DNA of 52,479 nt from Methylobacterium isbiliense (GCF_022179325.1 NZ_BPQQ01000065.1:1-52479), one strand, 5' to 3'; shown: positions 44,457-52,427, counted from the first letter of the stretch. Made by a program: numbers and translations. The notes: generated by a model not told the origin, from the letters alone.

Positions 44457-45236
44457 ATGACCCAGGACGCCAGAACCGCCCTCGTGACCGGAGCCGCCCG
44501 CGGCATCGGGTTCGCCACCGCCGCGCTGATGCTCGCGGAGGGCTGGCGCGTCGCCCTCCTCGATATCGACCGCGAGGGGCTCGACCGCGCGGTCGCCTCG
44601 CTGGAGGCGCCTGACCGCACGCTCGCGCTGCCCTGCGACGTCTCGGACGAGGCCGGGGTCTCGGCGGCGGTGGCGGAGGCCGCCGAGCGCTTCGGGCGGC
44701 TCGACGCCCTCGTCAACAATGCCGGCATCGCGGTGTTCAAGCCGCTCCTCGACACCACGCCCGACGAATGGGCGCGGGTGCTCGCCGTCAACCTCACCGG
44801 CCCGTTCCTGTGCAGCCGGGCCGCCGCCCCCGTGATGGCGCGCACCGGCGGGGGCGCCATCGTCAACATCACGTCGATCTCGGGCCTGCGCGCCTCGACG
44901 CTGCGGGTCGCCTACGGCACCAGCAAGGCGGCGCTCGCGCACCTCACCAAGCAGCAGGCGGTGGAACTCGCCGGCCTCGGCATCCGGGTCAATGCGGTGG
45001 CGCCCGGCCCCGTCGACACGGCGATGGCCAAGGCGGTGCACAGCCCGGCGATCCGCGCTGACTACCACGACACGATCCCGCTCAACCGCTACGGCCTGGA
45101 GGAGGAACTCGCCCAGGCGATCGTCTTCCTGGCCGGGCCGCGCGCGTCCTACATCTCGGGCCAGATCCTCGCGGTGGACGGCGGCTTCGACGCCGCCGGC
45201 ATCGGCCTGCCGACCCTGCGCCGCGAGGCGGAGTAA
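44457..45236 (+). CDS. short-chain dehydrogenase/reductase (second of two)
   Basis: This classical SDR has 259 residues and GGAGGA 6 bases before the ATG. Cofactor motif TGAARGIG is at residues 11-18, then LLDIDREG (Asp after beta-2, favouring NAD) and NNAG near residue 90. The catalytic Ser is in NITSISG and Tyr-Lys in YGTSKAALAHLTKQQA. The C terminus is SGQILAVDGGFDAAGIGLPTLRREAE. It is related to, but distinct from, the other SDR at 34664-35470, so two separate alcohol/ketone steps are likely. The frame is open upstream, but that part is shadow of the cupin gene. Confidence 0.9.
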   Translation: MTQDARTALVTGAARGIGFATAALMLAEGWRVALLDIDREGLDRAVASLEAPDRTLALPCDVSDEAGVSAAVAEAAERFGRLDALVNNAGIAVFKPLLDTTPDEWARVLAVNLTGPFLCSRAAAPVMARTGGGAIVNITSISGLRASTLRVAYGTSKAALAHLTKQQAVELAGLGIRVNAVAPGPVDTAMAKAVHSPAIRADYHDTIPLNRYGLEEELAQAIVFLAGPRASYISGQILAVDGGFDAAGIGLPTLRREAE

Positions 45237-45267
45237 GCGCAGGCACCGCAACGGTGTTGGTACGCTT
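45235..45267 (+). terminator. weak terminator-like hairpin after the second SDR
   Basis: AAGCG (45235-45239) can pair with CGCTT (45263-45267), and CACCG with CGGTG inside it (45244-45256). It starts at the stop codon. Only a pyrimidine stretch (CCTTCC) follows instead of a T-run, so it is a weak candidate for the end of the GntR-cupin-SDR unit. Confidence 0.3.
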
Positions 45268-45401
45268 CCTTCCAGCCTGCGGACGGACGAGGTGACGCTG
45301 CCGGGGCGAAGCTCCCCTGTTCGGGACCGCGCGGCTCCGAGACGCCGCGCTTCGTTCAGGATTCGGTGCGAGGGTGGCGCCCCGCTGTTGCGGAGCGGCC
45401 C

Positions 45402-45433
45402 GGATGGCGGCAGGCAAGGGTCTGCCGCCATCC
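45402..45433 (+). promoter_or_regulatory. 12-bp hairpin in the rnhA leader
   Basis: A perfect inverted repeat, GGATGGCGGCAG with CTGCCGCCATCC and an 8-base loop, ends 7 bases before the rnhA ribosome binding site (GAGGAG). No U-run follows, so it is not a terminator. It may set mRNA stability or translation of rnhA. Confidence 0.45.
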
Positions 45434-45453
45434 GCCTCACGAGGAGTTCCCCC

Positions 45454-46119
45454 ATGCGAACCATCGTCTACGCCGACGGCGGCTGCGATCCCAATCCCGG
45501 CCCGGGGGGCTGGGGCGTCGTCATCCTGGCGCCCGAGGGAGCAATCGAGCTGTGCGGCGGCGAGCGCGCCAGCACCAACAACCGCATGGAGCTGACGGCG
45601 GCGATCCGGGCGCTGGAGCACTTTCCCGAGGGCGCGGCGATCGAGATGCGCTGCGACAGCCAGTACGTCGTGAAGTCCGTCACCGAGTGGATGCGCGGCT
45701 GGAAGGCCAAGGGCTGGCGCACCACCACCGGCGAGGTGAAGAACATCGACCTGATGCAGCGGCTCGACGCCCTGGCGGCGGCGCGCGACGTGCGCTGGGT
45801 CTGGGTGCGGGGCCATGCGGGTGAGGAGGGCAACGAGCGCGCCGACCGGCTGGCCACCGAGGGCCGACGGCAGGCGCTGGGCCTGCCGCCCGCGAGCCCG
45901 CGTCCTGCACCGGTGTCCGCACCGGCACCCGAGAAGCCCCGCACCGGCATCGCCATCGACGGCGCCCTCGGGCTCCAGCTCAGCCGCGCCGCCAAGCTGG
46001 CCGGCCTCACGCCGCAGGCCTACGTGGAGGAGGCGGTGCGCCTCGCCCTCGACCTCGGCCCGGACGGCCTCGCCCGCGCCCGCGCCGAGGCCCGCCAGCG
46101 CAAGGCGCCGGCCGCCTGA
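45454..46119 (+). CDS. rnhA: ribonuclease HI with C-terminal ribbon-helix-helix-like extension
   Basis: RNase HI cuts the RNA strand of RNA-DNA hybrids. Residues 1-140 form a complete enzyme: Asp8 (YADGG), Glu46 (NRMELTA), Asp68 (CDSQY), His121 (GHAGEEGN) and Asp131 (ERADRLA). The protein is 221 residues, about 70 longer than usual. After a Pro/Ala linker (about 143-163), residues 164-200 read like a ribbon-helix-helix unit: a strand (GIAIDGALGLQL), helix (SRAAKLAGL), turn, and helix (PQAYVEEAVRLAL). The last 20 residues are basic. The start follows GAGGAG. The extra domain could add nucleic-acid binding or dimerisation; this is inference from pattern. Confidence 0.92.
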   Translation: MRTIVYADGGCDPNPGPGGWGVVILAPEGAIELCGGERASTNNRMELTAAIRALEHFPEGAAIEMRCDSQYVVKSVTEWMRGWKAKGWRTTTGEVKNIDLMQRLDALAAARDVRWVWVRGHAGEEGNERADRLATEGRRQALGLPPASPRPAPVSAPAPEKPRTGIAIDGALGLQLSRAAKLAGLTPQAYVEEAVRLALDLGPDGLARARAEARQRKAPAA

Positions 46120-46146
46120 GGGACACCGGCCGAGGAGGCCCGCCGC

Positions 46147-48279
46147 TCAGTTCTGCCAGATCCCGGCCTGCCGCGCCTTGGCGCTCGCCTCCGCCGCCTG
46201 CAGGTCCGGGGGGGCGTTGGGCACGGCCTTGGCGGCGCCGTTGAACAGCACGACCTCGGAGAGGTCCTGCACGCCCGCCCGGCAGCGGTAGACATCGGTC
46301 TCGCCGGTCGGATCGCACTCGACCTCGCGCTTGCGCAGGTACTGGCGGAACTCGCGGGCCACCCGGCCGCCCTGGCCCTCGACCCCGACCAGCCGGATGG
46401 TCTGGCCGTCGATGCGCAGGCGGCCGGTGTCGATCACCCGGGCCGTGCCGCGCAGGAGCGGCTGGGCCGCCGCCTTGCCCTCCGGCGTCTGCCACGGGCC
46501 GCGCGGTCCGGCGGCCGCCTCGCGCGCGGCGGCGTCGCGGGCGGCCTCGCGCGGGTTCTCGCGGACCGGCGGCTCCGGCGGCGCCGGGCGGGCCTTGGCG
46601 ACCTGGGCGGCGAAATCCTGCCAGATCGCCTCGGGGGCGTCGCCCGCGCTGCCGTCGGGCGTGCGGTCGTCCTCGCCCGTGAACCACACCCCGACCGTCA
46701 TGTCGCCGCTCGCCGCGACGTAGAAGCCGTCCCGTGCGCCGGGCTGCCCGTCGCCCTCGGGCGGGCGGGCCAAGGCGGCGAGCAGGCCGTAGGCCCGCAT
46801 CCGCAGGGCGGCCGGGGAGAGCGGCGGCGCGCGCAGGCGGTCGAAGACCGGCCGGCCGTCGCGCAGGATGCGGCGCAGGCTGGCCTGGGCGCTCGCGCGG
46901 CCGGCCTCGTCGGCGGCGAGCGGGCTCCCGGTGCTCACCGCCGCCAGGACGGCGCCGTCCGGGCCGAGCGCCACCAGGGCGGCCCGGGTGCTGCGGCGCC
47001 GGCCGTTGGCGTCGAGGCGGCGGTCCACCGCCTTCTCGGCCATGCCCTGGAGGCTGCGGTCGAGGGAGGTGCGCAGGGTCGCCTCGCGGAATCCGTCGCC
47101 GAGCCGGTCGCGGGCGGCGGCCGCGGTCAGGTCGGGCAGGCCGCTGCGCGTCACCGGGGTCGCACCCGGCGGCGCGAGATTCGCCAGCGCCCGCCCCGCC
47201 TCGTCGGCCTGCGTGCGCGTGAGGGCGCCGGTCATCACCATGCCGTCGAGCACCCGCCGGCCGCGGGCGCGGGCGGCGTCGAGATCGCGGTCGGCCCGCA
47301 GGTCGTGGGGCGGCAGGGTGAGGCCGGCGAGCAGGGCGGCCTCGGCGGCCGAGAGATCGCGCGCCTCCTTGCCCAGAAGCCGGCGTGCGGCGGCGTCGAG
47401 CCCGACGAGGTCCGGCCCGAACGAGGCGGTGTTGAGGAAGCGGGTCAGGATCGCGTCCTTGGAGGCGCGGGCTTCGAGCCACAGCACCAGCATCGCCTCC
47501 TGGACGGCGGGCACGAAGCCGCGCTCGCCCGAGAGCAGGTTCTGGCGCACGAGGAGCTGCGTGAGGCGGGCGCTGCCCTCGCGCAGCCCCGCCCCGACCG
47601 TCTCCCGGAACGCGCCCCGCGCCACGCTGCCGATGCCGACCGCGTCGAGCGGCCGGACATCCTCGAACCAGGGGTCCTGCGCGGCGACCACCGCCCGCTT
47701 CATCACCGGGGCGATGTCGCCCGGCGCGAGCGGGCGGCCCCGGACATCGCCGCGCAGCGCCAGGCTCTCGCCGTCCTGCGCCTGGATCGTGACCGGAGAG
47801 GCCGCGGGCGGCCTGTCGGCGAGCGAGGGCAGCGTCGCGGCGCACCACGCCAGGATCGCCAGGACGAGGCCGGTCGTGAGCAGGAGCGCCGCGAGGGAGA
47901 GGCGGCCCCAGGGCAGGCGGGACGCCGCCTCGGCGGTGCGCTGCCATCGGTCCGAGGCCTCCCGCGCCACCGGATGTGCCCCGATGCGTCCGCCGACTCG
48001 CTCGGCGGCCGAGCGGAGCGGCGCGATCCGTGCCGCGAGGGCCGGTTGCCAGTGCGTGCTGAGGGAGGATCGCGCCCGGCCCGCGCCCTGGCGCAGGCGG
48101 TCGGCCCAGGGATTGGCGGCAAACCGGCCCGTGGCGGCCGCTCCACCGGCCGCGGGCGTCGAGCCGAGGTTCAGCCAGTCGCGCCCGGAGGGGGGCATCC
48201 GTCCGGATGGGTGAGCCGCGCGCATCGCACCGTCGGGCCTCGTCCTGAGCTTTTCCGCCGTCCTGCCCTCCGCCGCCAT
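46147..48279 (-). CDS. degenerate class A PBP-like protein fused to an SNase-like domain
   Basis: The 710-residue protein has a long cytoplasmic N terminus, one membrane helix (about 126-148), then a glycosyltransferase-51-like domain (about 185-360). The GT51 catalytic Glu is Gln201 (VVAAQDPWF), the GSTITQQ motif is GSARLTQ, and the Arg-Lys of motif 3 is missing. A transpeptidase-like remnant follows (about 380-555). It keeps the entry (TLRTSLDRSLQ) and exit (TVGVWFTGEDDRTP) strands but has no SxxK, SxN or KTG motif. Residues 609-709 resemble staphylococcal-nuclease (SNase) domains (GTARVIDTGRLRIDGQTIRLVGVEG) without the usual Glu. It is probably non-enzymatic and scaffolding or regulatory at the cell wall. 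The ATG at 48279 is chosen; the frame runs further but the extension looks like shadow. Confidence 0.75.
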   Translation of the reverse strand: MAAEGRTAEKLRTRPDGAMRAAHPSGRMPPSGRDWLNLGSTPAAGGAAATGRFAANPWADRLRQGAGRARSSLSTHWQPALAARIAPLRSAAERVGGRIGAHPVAREASDRWQRTAEAASRLPWGRLSLAALLLTTGLVLAILAWCAATLPSLADRPPAASPVTIQAQDGESLALRGDVRGRPLAPGDIAPVMKRAVVAAQDPWFEDVRPLDAVGIGSVARGAFRETVGAGLREGSARLTQLLVRQNLLSGERGFVPAVQEAMLVLWLEARASKDAILTRFLNTASFGPDLVGLDAAARRLLGKEARDLSAAEAALLAGLTLPPHDLRADRDLDAARARGRRVLDGMVMTGALTRTQADEAGRALANLAPPGATPVTRSGLPDLTAAAARDRLGDGFREATLRTSLDRSLQGMAEKAVDRRLDANGRRRSTRAALVALGPDGAVLAAVSTGSPLAADEAGRASAQASLRRILRDGRPVFDRLRAPPLSPAALRMRAYGLLAALARPPEGDGQPGARDGFYVAASGDMTVGVWFTGEDDRTPDGSAGDAPEAIWQDFAAQVAKARPAPPEPPVRENPREAARDAAAREAAAGPRGPWQTPEGKAAAQPLLRGTARVIDTGRLRIDGQTIRLVGVEGQGGRVAREFRQYLRKREVECDPTGETDVYRCRAGVQDLSEVVLFNGAAKAVPNAPPDLQAAEASAKARQAGIWQN

Positions 48280-48475
48280 GATCCGCCCGTCACCCCGTCT
48301 CAAGACCCCGGCCGCGGTCGCGCGCGGACGCCCGCTTCTGCGGCCCGCACAAACGCCGCACGGACCCGACGGTTCCGGTTCGAACGCCGTCTCCGCCCCG
48401 GATGGCCCGCGAGGGTGTCCAAGGGGCACGGGCGCCCGCGGAGGTGATTCCACATGGTTCGGGCACGCGGCCGCC

Positions 48476-48488
48476 TGTGCAATGCACA
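48476..48488. promoter_or_regulatory. 13-bp palindrome, possible operator
   Basis: TGTGCA-A-TGCACA is a perfect inverted repeat around a single central base. It lies 59 bases upstream of the EcfG -35 box and about 188 bases from the divergent PBP-like start. Both the symmetry and the position suit a regulator site; the regulator cannot be named. Confidence 0.4.
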
Positions 48489-48546
48489 ACAATCGAGACG
48501 ACCAGCTTGACTGTAAAGACAAGCCGCTCTGCGCCGTGCAGACCCT

Positions 48547-48571
48547 GGAACGATTATTCAACCTCGACGTT
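48547..48571 (+). promoter_or_regulatory. EcfG (general stress response) promoter
   Basis: GGAAC (48547-48551), 16 bases, then CGTT (48568-48571) matches exactly the known alphaproteobacterial EcfG promoter form GGAAC-N16/17-CGTT. It lies 31 bases before the ATG of the repeat protein, on the same strand, in a locally AT-richer stretch. The PhyR-NepR-EcfG system was described in Methylobacterium, which fits the presumed host. Confidence 0.75.
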
Positions 48572-48602
48572 TCGATGCCACCTTCACACTGGAGACCCGA
48601 TC

Positions 48603-49826
48603 ATGACGAGGACATCCATGGGACGTTTGGGCGTTGGTCTGGCTGCGTTGCTGATCAGCACGTCGGTGTTCGCGCAGAGCGGCGGCGGCGGGGCGGGATC
48701 GCCGGGCGGCGCGTCGATGGGAGCCTCGGGCGGTTCGTCCGCGAGCCGCGGCGGCGAGATGGGCGGCGCCTCCGCGGGCCGCGGCGGCGAGATGGGAGCC
48801 CGGGGCGAGCAGAGCGCGCGCGGCGAGCGCGGCATGCGCGAAGGCCAGGGCGGCCGCGAGCAGCAGGAGGCCCGGGAGGGCCGCGGCCGCGGCCAGGAGA
48901 TGGGGACGCGTGAGGGCCGCGATGAAGCCCGCGGCGGCCGCGAAGCCGGCATGGGCGAGCGGGATCGCGACGCCCGGCGGGCGGGCCGTGACGAGATGCG
49001 CGAGGGACGCGGCGAGCGGGCCGAGCGGTTTGACCGCACGCGCGACGAGCGCAGCGTGCGCACGAGCAGCCGCGAGGACCGGATCTCCGTCGGCACGGGT
49101 GGCCGCCGGATGGTGACCATCGCCGGCCAGCGCGTCGTGTACGGCTCGCCCGAGTACCGCCGCCTCGTGGTCGTGGAGCAGCGCCAGAAGCGCGGCGTGC
49201 GCGCCGGCGGCACCGAGTTCGTGGTGATCCAGGGCCGGCGCGTGCGCGTGGGCTCGCCCGAGTACCGCCGCCTGGTCGTCCGCGAGAAGAGCGGTCCGGC
49301 CCGCTACGTCGTGGTGCGCGGCCAGCGCGTCCTCTACGGCTCGCCGGAATATCGCCGCCTCGTCGTGACCGAGCGGTCGAGCGTCACCGGCAGCGTCGGC
49401 GTGCGGGGCGAGCGCGTGCGCGACCGCGTCGACGTCCGCAGCAGCGAGCGGACCTCTGCCACGGTGCGCGACCGCCGCGACGAGACCCGCACCAGCGACC
49501 GCCGGGACGAGACCCGCGGGACCTCCGAGCGCGGCCGCGGCGAGCAGCGGATGGGCCAGGACCGCATGAGCCAGGACCGCAACATGCAGGATCGCATGGG
49601 CGGCCAGGATCGCGGTCAGCAGGCCCAGGGCGGCCTGCGCGAGCGCGGCGGCAACCAGGGCGGCATGGGCCAGGGCGGTATGGGCCAGAACGCCGGCCAG
49701 GGCCGCGGCTCTTCGCCCGAGACCACCGGCAGCACCGGCCGCGGCGGCGCCGGCGGCATGGGTGGCTCGTCGGGCGGCATGGGCGGCGCCTCGGGCGGCA
49801 TGGGCGGCTCGGGCGCTCGCCAGTAA
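48603..49826 (+). CDS. secreted Gly/Arg-rich repeat protein, family unknown
   Basis: The 407-residue protein starts with a signal peptide (MTRTSMGRLGVGLAALLISTSVFAQ) and is therefore exported. Residues 26-165 are low complexity (GGEMG, SARGERGMREG). Three copies of a clear unit, V-x-x-GQRV-x-YGSPEYRRLVV, begin near residues 171, 207 and 237; the middle copy reads GRRVRVGSPEYRRLVV. The rest is charged (RRDETRTSDRRDETRGT), then QDRMxQDR repeats, and ends in GGMGG repeats. It has no Cys and is highly basic. The EcfG promoter just upstream suggests stress induction. I know no family with this unit; an envelope or surface protective role is inference. Confidence 0.85.
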   Translation: MTRTSMGRLGVGLAALLISTSVFAQSGGGGAGSPGGASMGASGGSSASRGGEMGGASAGRGGEMGARGEQSARGERGMREGQGGREQQEAREGRGRGQEMGTREGRDEARGGREAGMGERDRDARRAGRDEMREGRGERAERFDRTRDERSVRTSSREDRISVGTGGRRMVTIAGQRVVYGSPEYRRLVVVEQRQKRGVRAGGTEFVVIQGRRVRVGSPEYRRLVVREKSGPARYVVVRGQRVLYGSPEYRRLVVTERSSVTGSVGVRGERVRDRVDVRSSERTSATVRDRRDETRTSDRRDETRGTSERGRGEQRMGQDRMSQDRNMQDRMGGQDRGQQAQGGLRERGGNQGGMGQGGMGQNAGQGRGSSPETTGSTGRGGAGGMGGSSGGMGGASGGMGGSGARQ

Positions 49827-49926
49827 GACCCGCCTCGGCCGGCAGGGGGGCCACGGTCCCCTTGCCGGCAGGCTCACGGTCCCGGTCCGCGCCGCTCGCA
49901 GGGCGGTGGCGAACGGACCCTCGACA

Positions 49927-49950
49927 CCCCTTTCCCCCTCGGGAGAGGGG
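49927..49950. repeat. palindromic element after the repeat-protein gene
   Basis: CCCCTTTCCC pairs with GGGAGAGGGG (one T-G pair) around CCTC. Three T follow on the plus strand, so it may also act as a weak terminator. Its core resembles the palindrome between nuoJ and nuoK (5956-5996), which suggests a dispersed intergenic repeat. Confidence 0.5.
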
Positions 49951-50070
49951 TTTCGTGCGTCTTGATTGTCGCGGTCGGGCAGCCTCAACTGCGGCACGGC
50001 GATCCGCCTCCCCGGGGCATCCCGGCTTGCGACGGGATGGGCGCAGCACGGAACCGCGAGGGAGAGGGGC

Positions 50071-50325
50071 ATGAAGGGAGTGCGCGGCTTGGCGGCCCTG
50101 CCGGAATTCGCCAGCGACGCCGAGATCGCGGTGGCGCTCGTCGGCAAGGCCCGGGCGGCCGAGGCGGAGGCGCTGTTTCCCGCGCTCGAAGCCTCCGGCT
50201 TCCCCCATGTCGATCCCCGCTTCAACGCCCGCTACGTGCCGGCGGTCCGCCGCTTCTTCGATGTCGAGTACGGGCTCGCGGCGGCGCCGGACGAGACGTT
50301 GCCGGCGATGCGGCGCAGGCTCTGA
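50071..50325 (+). CDS. small protein, possible excisionase-like DNA-binding fold
   Basis: The 84-residue protein starts MKGVRGLAALPEFASD after a good ribosome binding site (GGGAGAGGGG). The centre AEALFPALEASGFPHVDPRFNARYVPAVRRFFDVEYGL has the pattern of short winged-helix/AlpA-like proteins of alphaproteobacteria: a helix, then GFP, a variable loop, and a basic helix. The match is by eye only. There is no phage or transposon gene nearby, so a role in excision is not implied. A longer frame from 49966 is possible but has no ribosome binding site. Confidence 0.65.
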   Translation: MKGVRGLAALPEFASDAEIAVALVGKARAAEAEALFPALEASGFPHVDPRFNARYVPAVRRFFDVEYGLAAAPDETLPAMRRRL

Positions 50326-50537
50326 GCGCGGCGTCCGCATCCCGTCCGCGGCCCGATTTTCCTGGCGCGACTTGTCTCGCCCAAGTAAAGCCGCGTTGCG
50401 CCGGTAGGCGACGGGGCCAGCAGGCTGCGCCGCGGCCGGATGGTGCGCTGCGCCGTATTGCGCGGCTCGGGGCCTTGCATCCGCGGCCGGACCCTGGGAT
50501 TCGACAGTCACGGCAGCCGGGTTGAGCCGACGAGCAC

Positions 50538-52172
50538 ATGCTGAAAACCGCCTTCGTCGCCGCGCGCGACCGCCAGCGCCTCCAGGAGATCGCCGGCATC
50601 CTGATCGGGTTCGGCGTGAACCAGGTCGTCGACCGCCTCGGCCTGCGGGCGATCCCGCGCCTGACGTGGCGCAGCACGCCGGCCGTGGACGTGACCCGGC
50701 TGTCGCAGCCCGAGCGCATGCGCCGGGCGATCGAGGCGCTGGGGCCGACCTTCGTCAAGATCGGGCAGGTGATGGCGAGCCGCGCCGACCTCCTGACCCC
50801 GCAATGGACGGAAGAACTCGGCAAGCTGCACGACCGCGTCGCTCCGGTGCCGTGGGATGTGATCCGCCCGCAGCTCGAAGCCGATCTCGGGGCGCCGCCG
50901 AGCGAGATCTTCTCGGAGTTCGACACCAACCCGCTCGCCTCCGCGTCGATCGCCCAGGTCTACCGGGCGCGACTGGAGAGCGGGGAGGAGGTGATCGTCA
51001 AGGTGCGCCGGCCGGGCGTGCAAAAGATCATCGAGGCGGACCTGCGCCTGCTCTCTCACGCCGCCCGCATCGTCGAGAGCGAGTGGCCCGAGATGGTGCG
51101 CTACCGGCCGCACGAGCAGATGCGCTTCATCGCCAACGGCCTGCGGGAGGAACTCGACCTTCTCAACGAGGCGCGCAACTGCGAGCTGCTGGCGGGGCTG
51201 TTTGCCGACCGCGACGACATTGTCTTCCCGAAGATCCACTGGGAGTGGACCTCCGAGCGCGTGCTCGTGCAGGAATTCATCCACGGCGTGCCGCCCACCG
51301 ACATCAAGCGGCTGGAGGAGGCGGGGCTCGACCGCGTGGTGCTGGCCCAGCGCGGCACCGACGCCTTCCTGCACATGTCGCTGATCGAGGGCATCTTCCA
51401 CGCCGACCCGCATCCCGGGAACCTGCTGGCGATGCAGGGCAACCGGCTCGCCTTCGTGGATTTCGGCATCGTCGGGCGGCTGTCGCAGCGGCGGCGCGCG
51501 CAGCTCCTCATCCTGATCGGCGCGATGCTGAAGGAGGATGCGGACGGGCTGATGGCCGTGCTGCTCGACTGGACCGGCGGCAGCAATCCCGACCTCACGC
51601 GGCTGGAGGCCGCCTCGCAGGCCTTCGTGACGCGCCACAACGGCACGACGCTCAATCTCGGCCTCGTGCTCACCGACTTCATGACCATGGCGCGCGAGAA
51701 CGACCTCGCCATGCCCACCGACCTCGCCATCCTGTTCAAGGGGCTGGTGACGGCGGACGGGGTGATGCGCCAGCTCGATCCGAACTTCGACCTCTTCGCC
51801 GCGGCCGGTCCCACGGTGCGCCGCACGATGCGCACCCGCTTCTCGATGAAGGAGGTCAAGACCCGCTTCGAGGGGCTGGCCGCCGGGCTCTACGGAGCAG
51901 CCTCCGAGCTGCCGACCCTGGTCCACCTGATGCTGGTGCGCCTCAAGCAGGGGCGGGTGACGGTCGAGATCGAACTCAAGGGCATGGACAAGCTGACCCG
52001 CGGCATCGAGCGGGCAGCGGCGCGGGTGGCGGTGGGGCTGGTGGTGGCCGCCTTCGCGACGCAGCTCGCCCCGAAGCTGATGGAGCACGGCACCCCGGCC
52101 TTCGCCACGATCGGCATCCTGGTTCTCACCATCGGGATCGGCTGGATCCTGCTTCTGGCACGCAACCGCTGA
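50538..52172 (+). CDS. ubiB: UbiB/ABC1 family atypical kinase, ubiquinone biosynthesis
   Basis: UbiB-type proteins are membrane-bound atypical kinases/ATPases needed for ubiquinone synthesis or transport. The 544-residue protein has the family-defining KxGQ motif at residues 74-77 (FVKIGQVMASRADLL), the Ala-rich loop ASASIAQVYRA in place of a P-loop, the lysine in VIVKVRRPG, and the catalytic block HADPHPGNLLAM with FVDFGIVGRLS. Two C-terminal membrane helices are seen at about 490-540. It stands alone here, not next to ubiE, as is often the case for the second UbiB copy in this order. The 212-base gap upstream shows no clear promoter. Confidence 0.95.
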   Translation: MLKTAFVAARDRQRLQEIAGILIGFGVNQVVDRLGLRAIPRLTWRSTPAVDVTRLSQPERMRRAIEALGPTFVKIGQVMASRADLLTPQWTEELGKLHDRVAPVPWDVIRPQLEADLGAPPSEIFSEFDTNPLASASIAQVYRARLESGEEVIVKVRRPGVQKIIEADLRLLSHAARIVESEWPEMVRYRPHEQMRFIANGLREELDLLNEARNCELLAGLFADRDDIVFPKIHWEWTSERVLVQEFIHGVPPTDIKRLEEAGLDRVVLAQRGTDAFLHMSLIEGIFHADPHPGNLLAMQGNRLAFVDFGIVGRLSQRRRAQLLILIGAMLKEDADGLMAVLLDWTGGSNPDLTRLEAASQAFVTRHNGTTLNLGLVLTDFMTMARENDLAMPTDLAILFKGLVTADGVMRQLDPNFDLFAAAGPTVRRTMRTRFSMKEVKTRFEGLAAGLYGAASELPTLVHLMLVRLKQGRVTVEIELKGMDKLTRGIERAAARVAVGLVVAAFATQLAPKLMEHGTPAFATIGILVLTIGIGWILLLARNR

Positions 52173-52228
52173 TCGAAGGCCGCCGCGGCCCGGAGCCGGG
52201 CCGCGGCGTGTCGTGTCCGACGTGGGCG

Positions 52229-52423
52229 TCAGTGCCGCCGGGGGCGGCTGCGCGTCTCGCGCAGTTCGCGGGCGGCGCGGGTGGCGTGGCGGGGGCTGCG
52301 GAACACGAGCCCCTCCAGGCGGTAGAAGTCCGGATGGGCGGCGAAGAACCGGTAGCCCCGGTCCTCCGGGACGACGATGCCGGCGGAGGTCTCGTCGACC
52401 TCGACGATGCGGGCTGACTGCAT
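52229..52423 (-). CDS. small conserved-looking protein, 64 aa, function unknown
   Basis: The protein reads MQSARIVEVDETSAGIVV, then EDRGYRFFAAHPDFYRLEGLVF, and ends in a basic helix with RSPRHATRAARELRETRSRPRRH. The first part looks like a small beta-sheet and the last 20 residues like a basic helix. There is no signal peptide. I do not recognise a family. It is convergent with ubiB (56 bases apart). Its possible ribosome binding sites (AGAGGA and AGG) lie in one arm of a perfect 21-bp inverted repeat. Confidence 0.6.
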   Translation of the reverse strand: MQSARIVEVDETSAGIVVPEDRGYRFFAAHPDFYRLEGLVFRSPRHATRAARELRETRSRPRRH

Positions 52424-52427
52424 GGCG

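Larger units (their letters stand above)
48280..48602. other. 323-base region between divergent genes
   Basis: The right half (about 48475-48575) is less GC-rich and holds a 13-bp palindrome and an EcfG promoter for the repeat-protein gene. The left half shows no recognisable signal for the minus-strand PBP-like gene. Confidence 0.6.

Noticed and set aside
46950-47950. Frameshift as explanation for the missing transpeptidase core of the PBP-like gene
   Set aside because: The frame is continuous and both flanking strands are read in the same frame; no SxxK or KTG motif appears in the other frames at this place.
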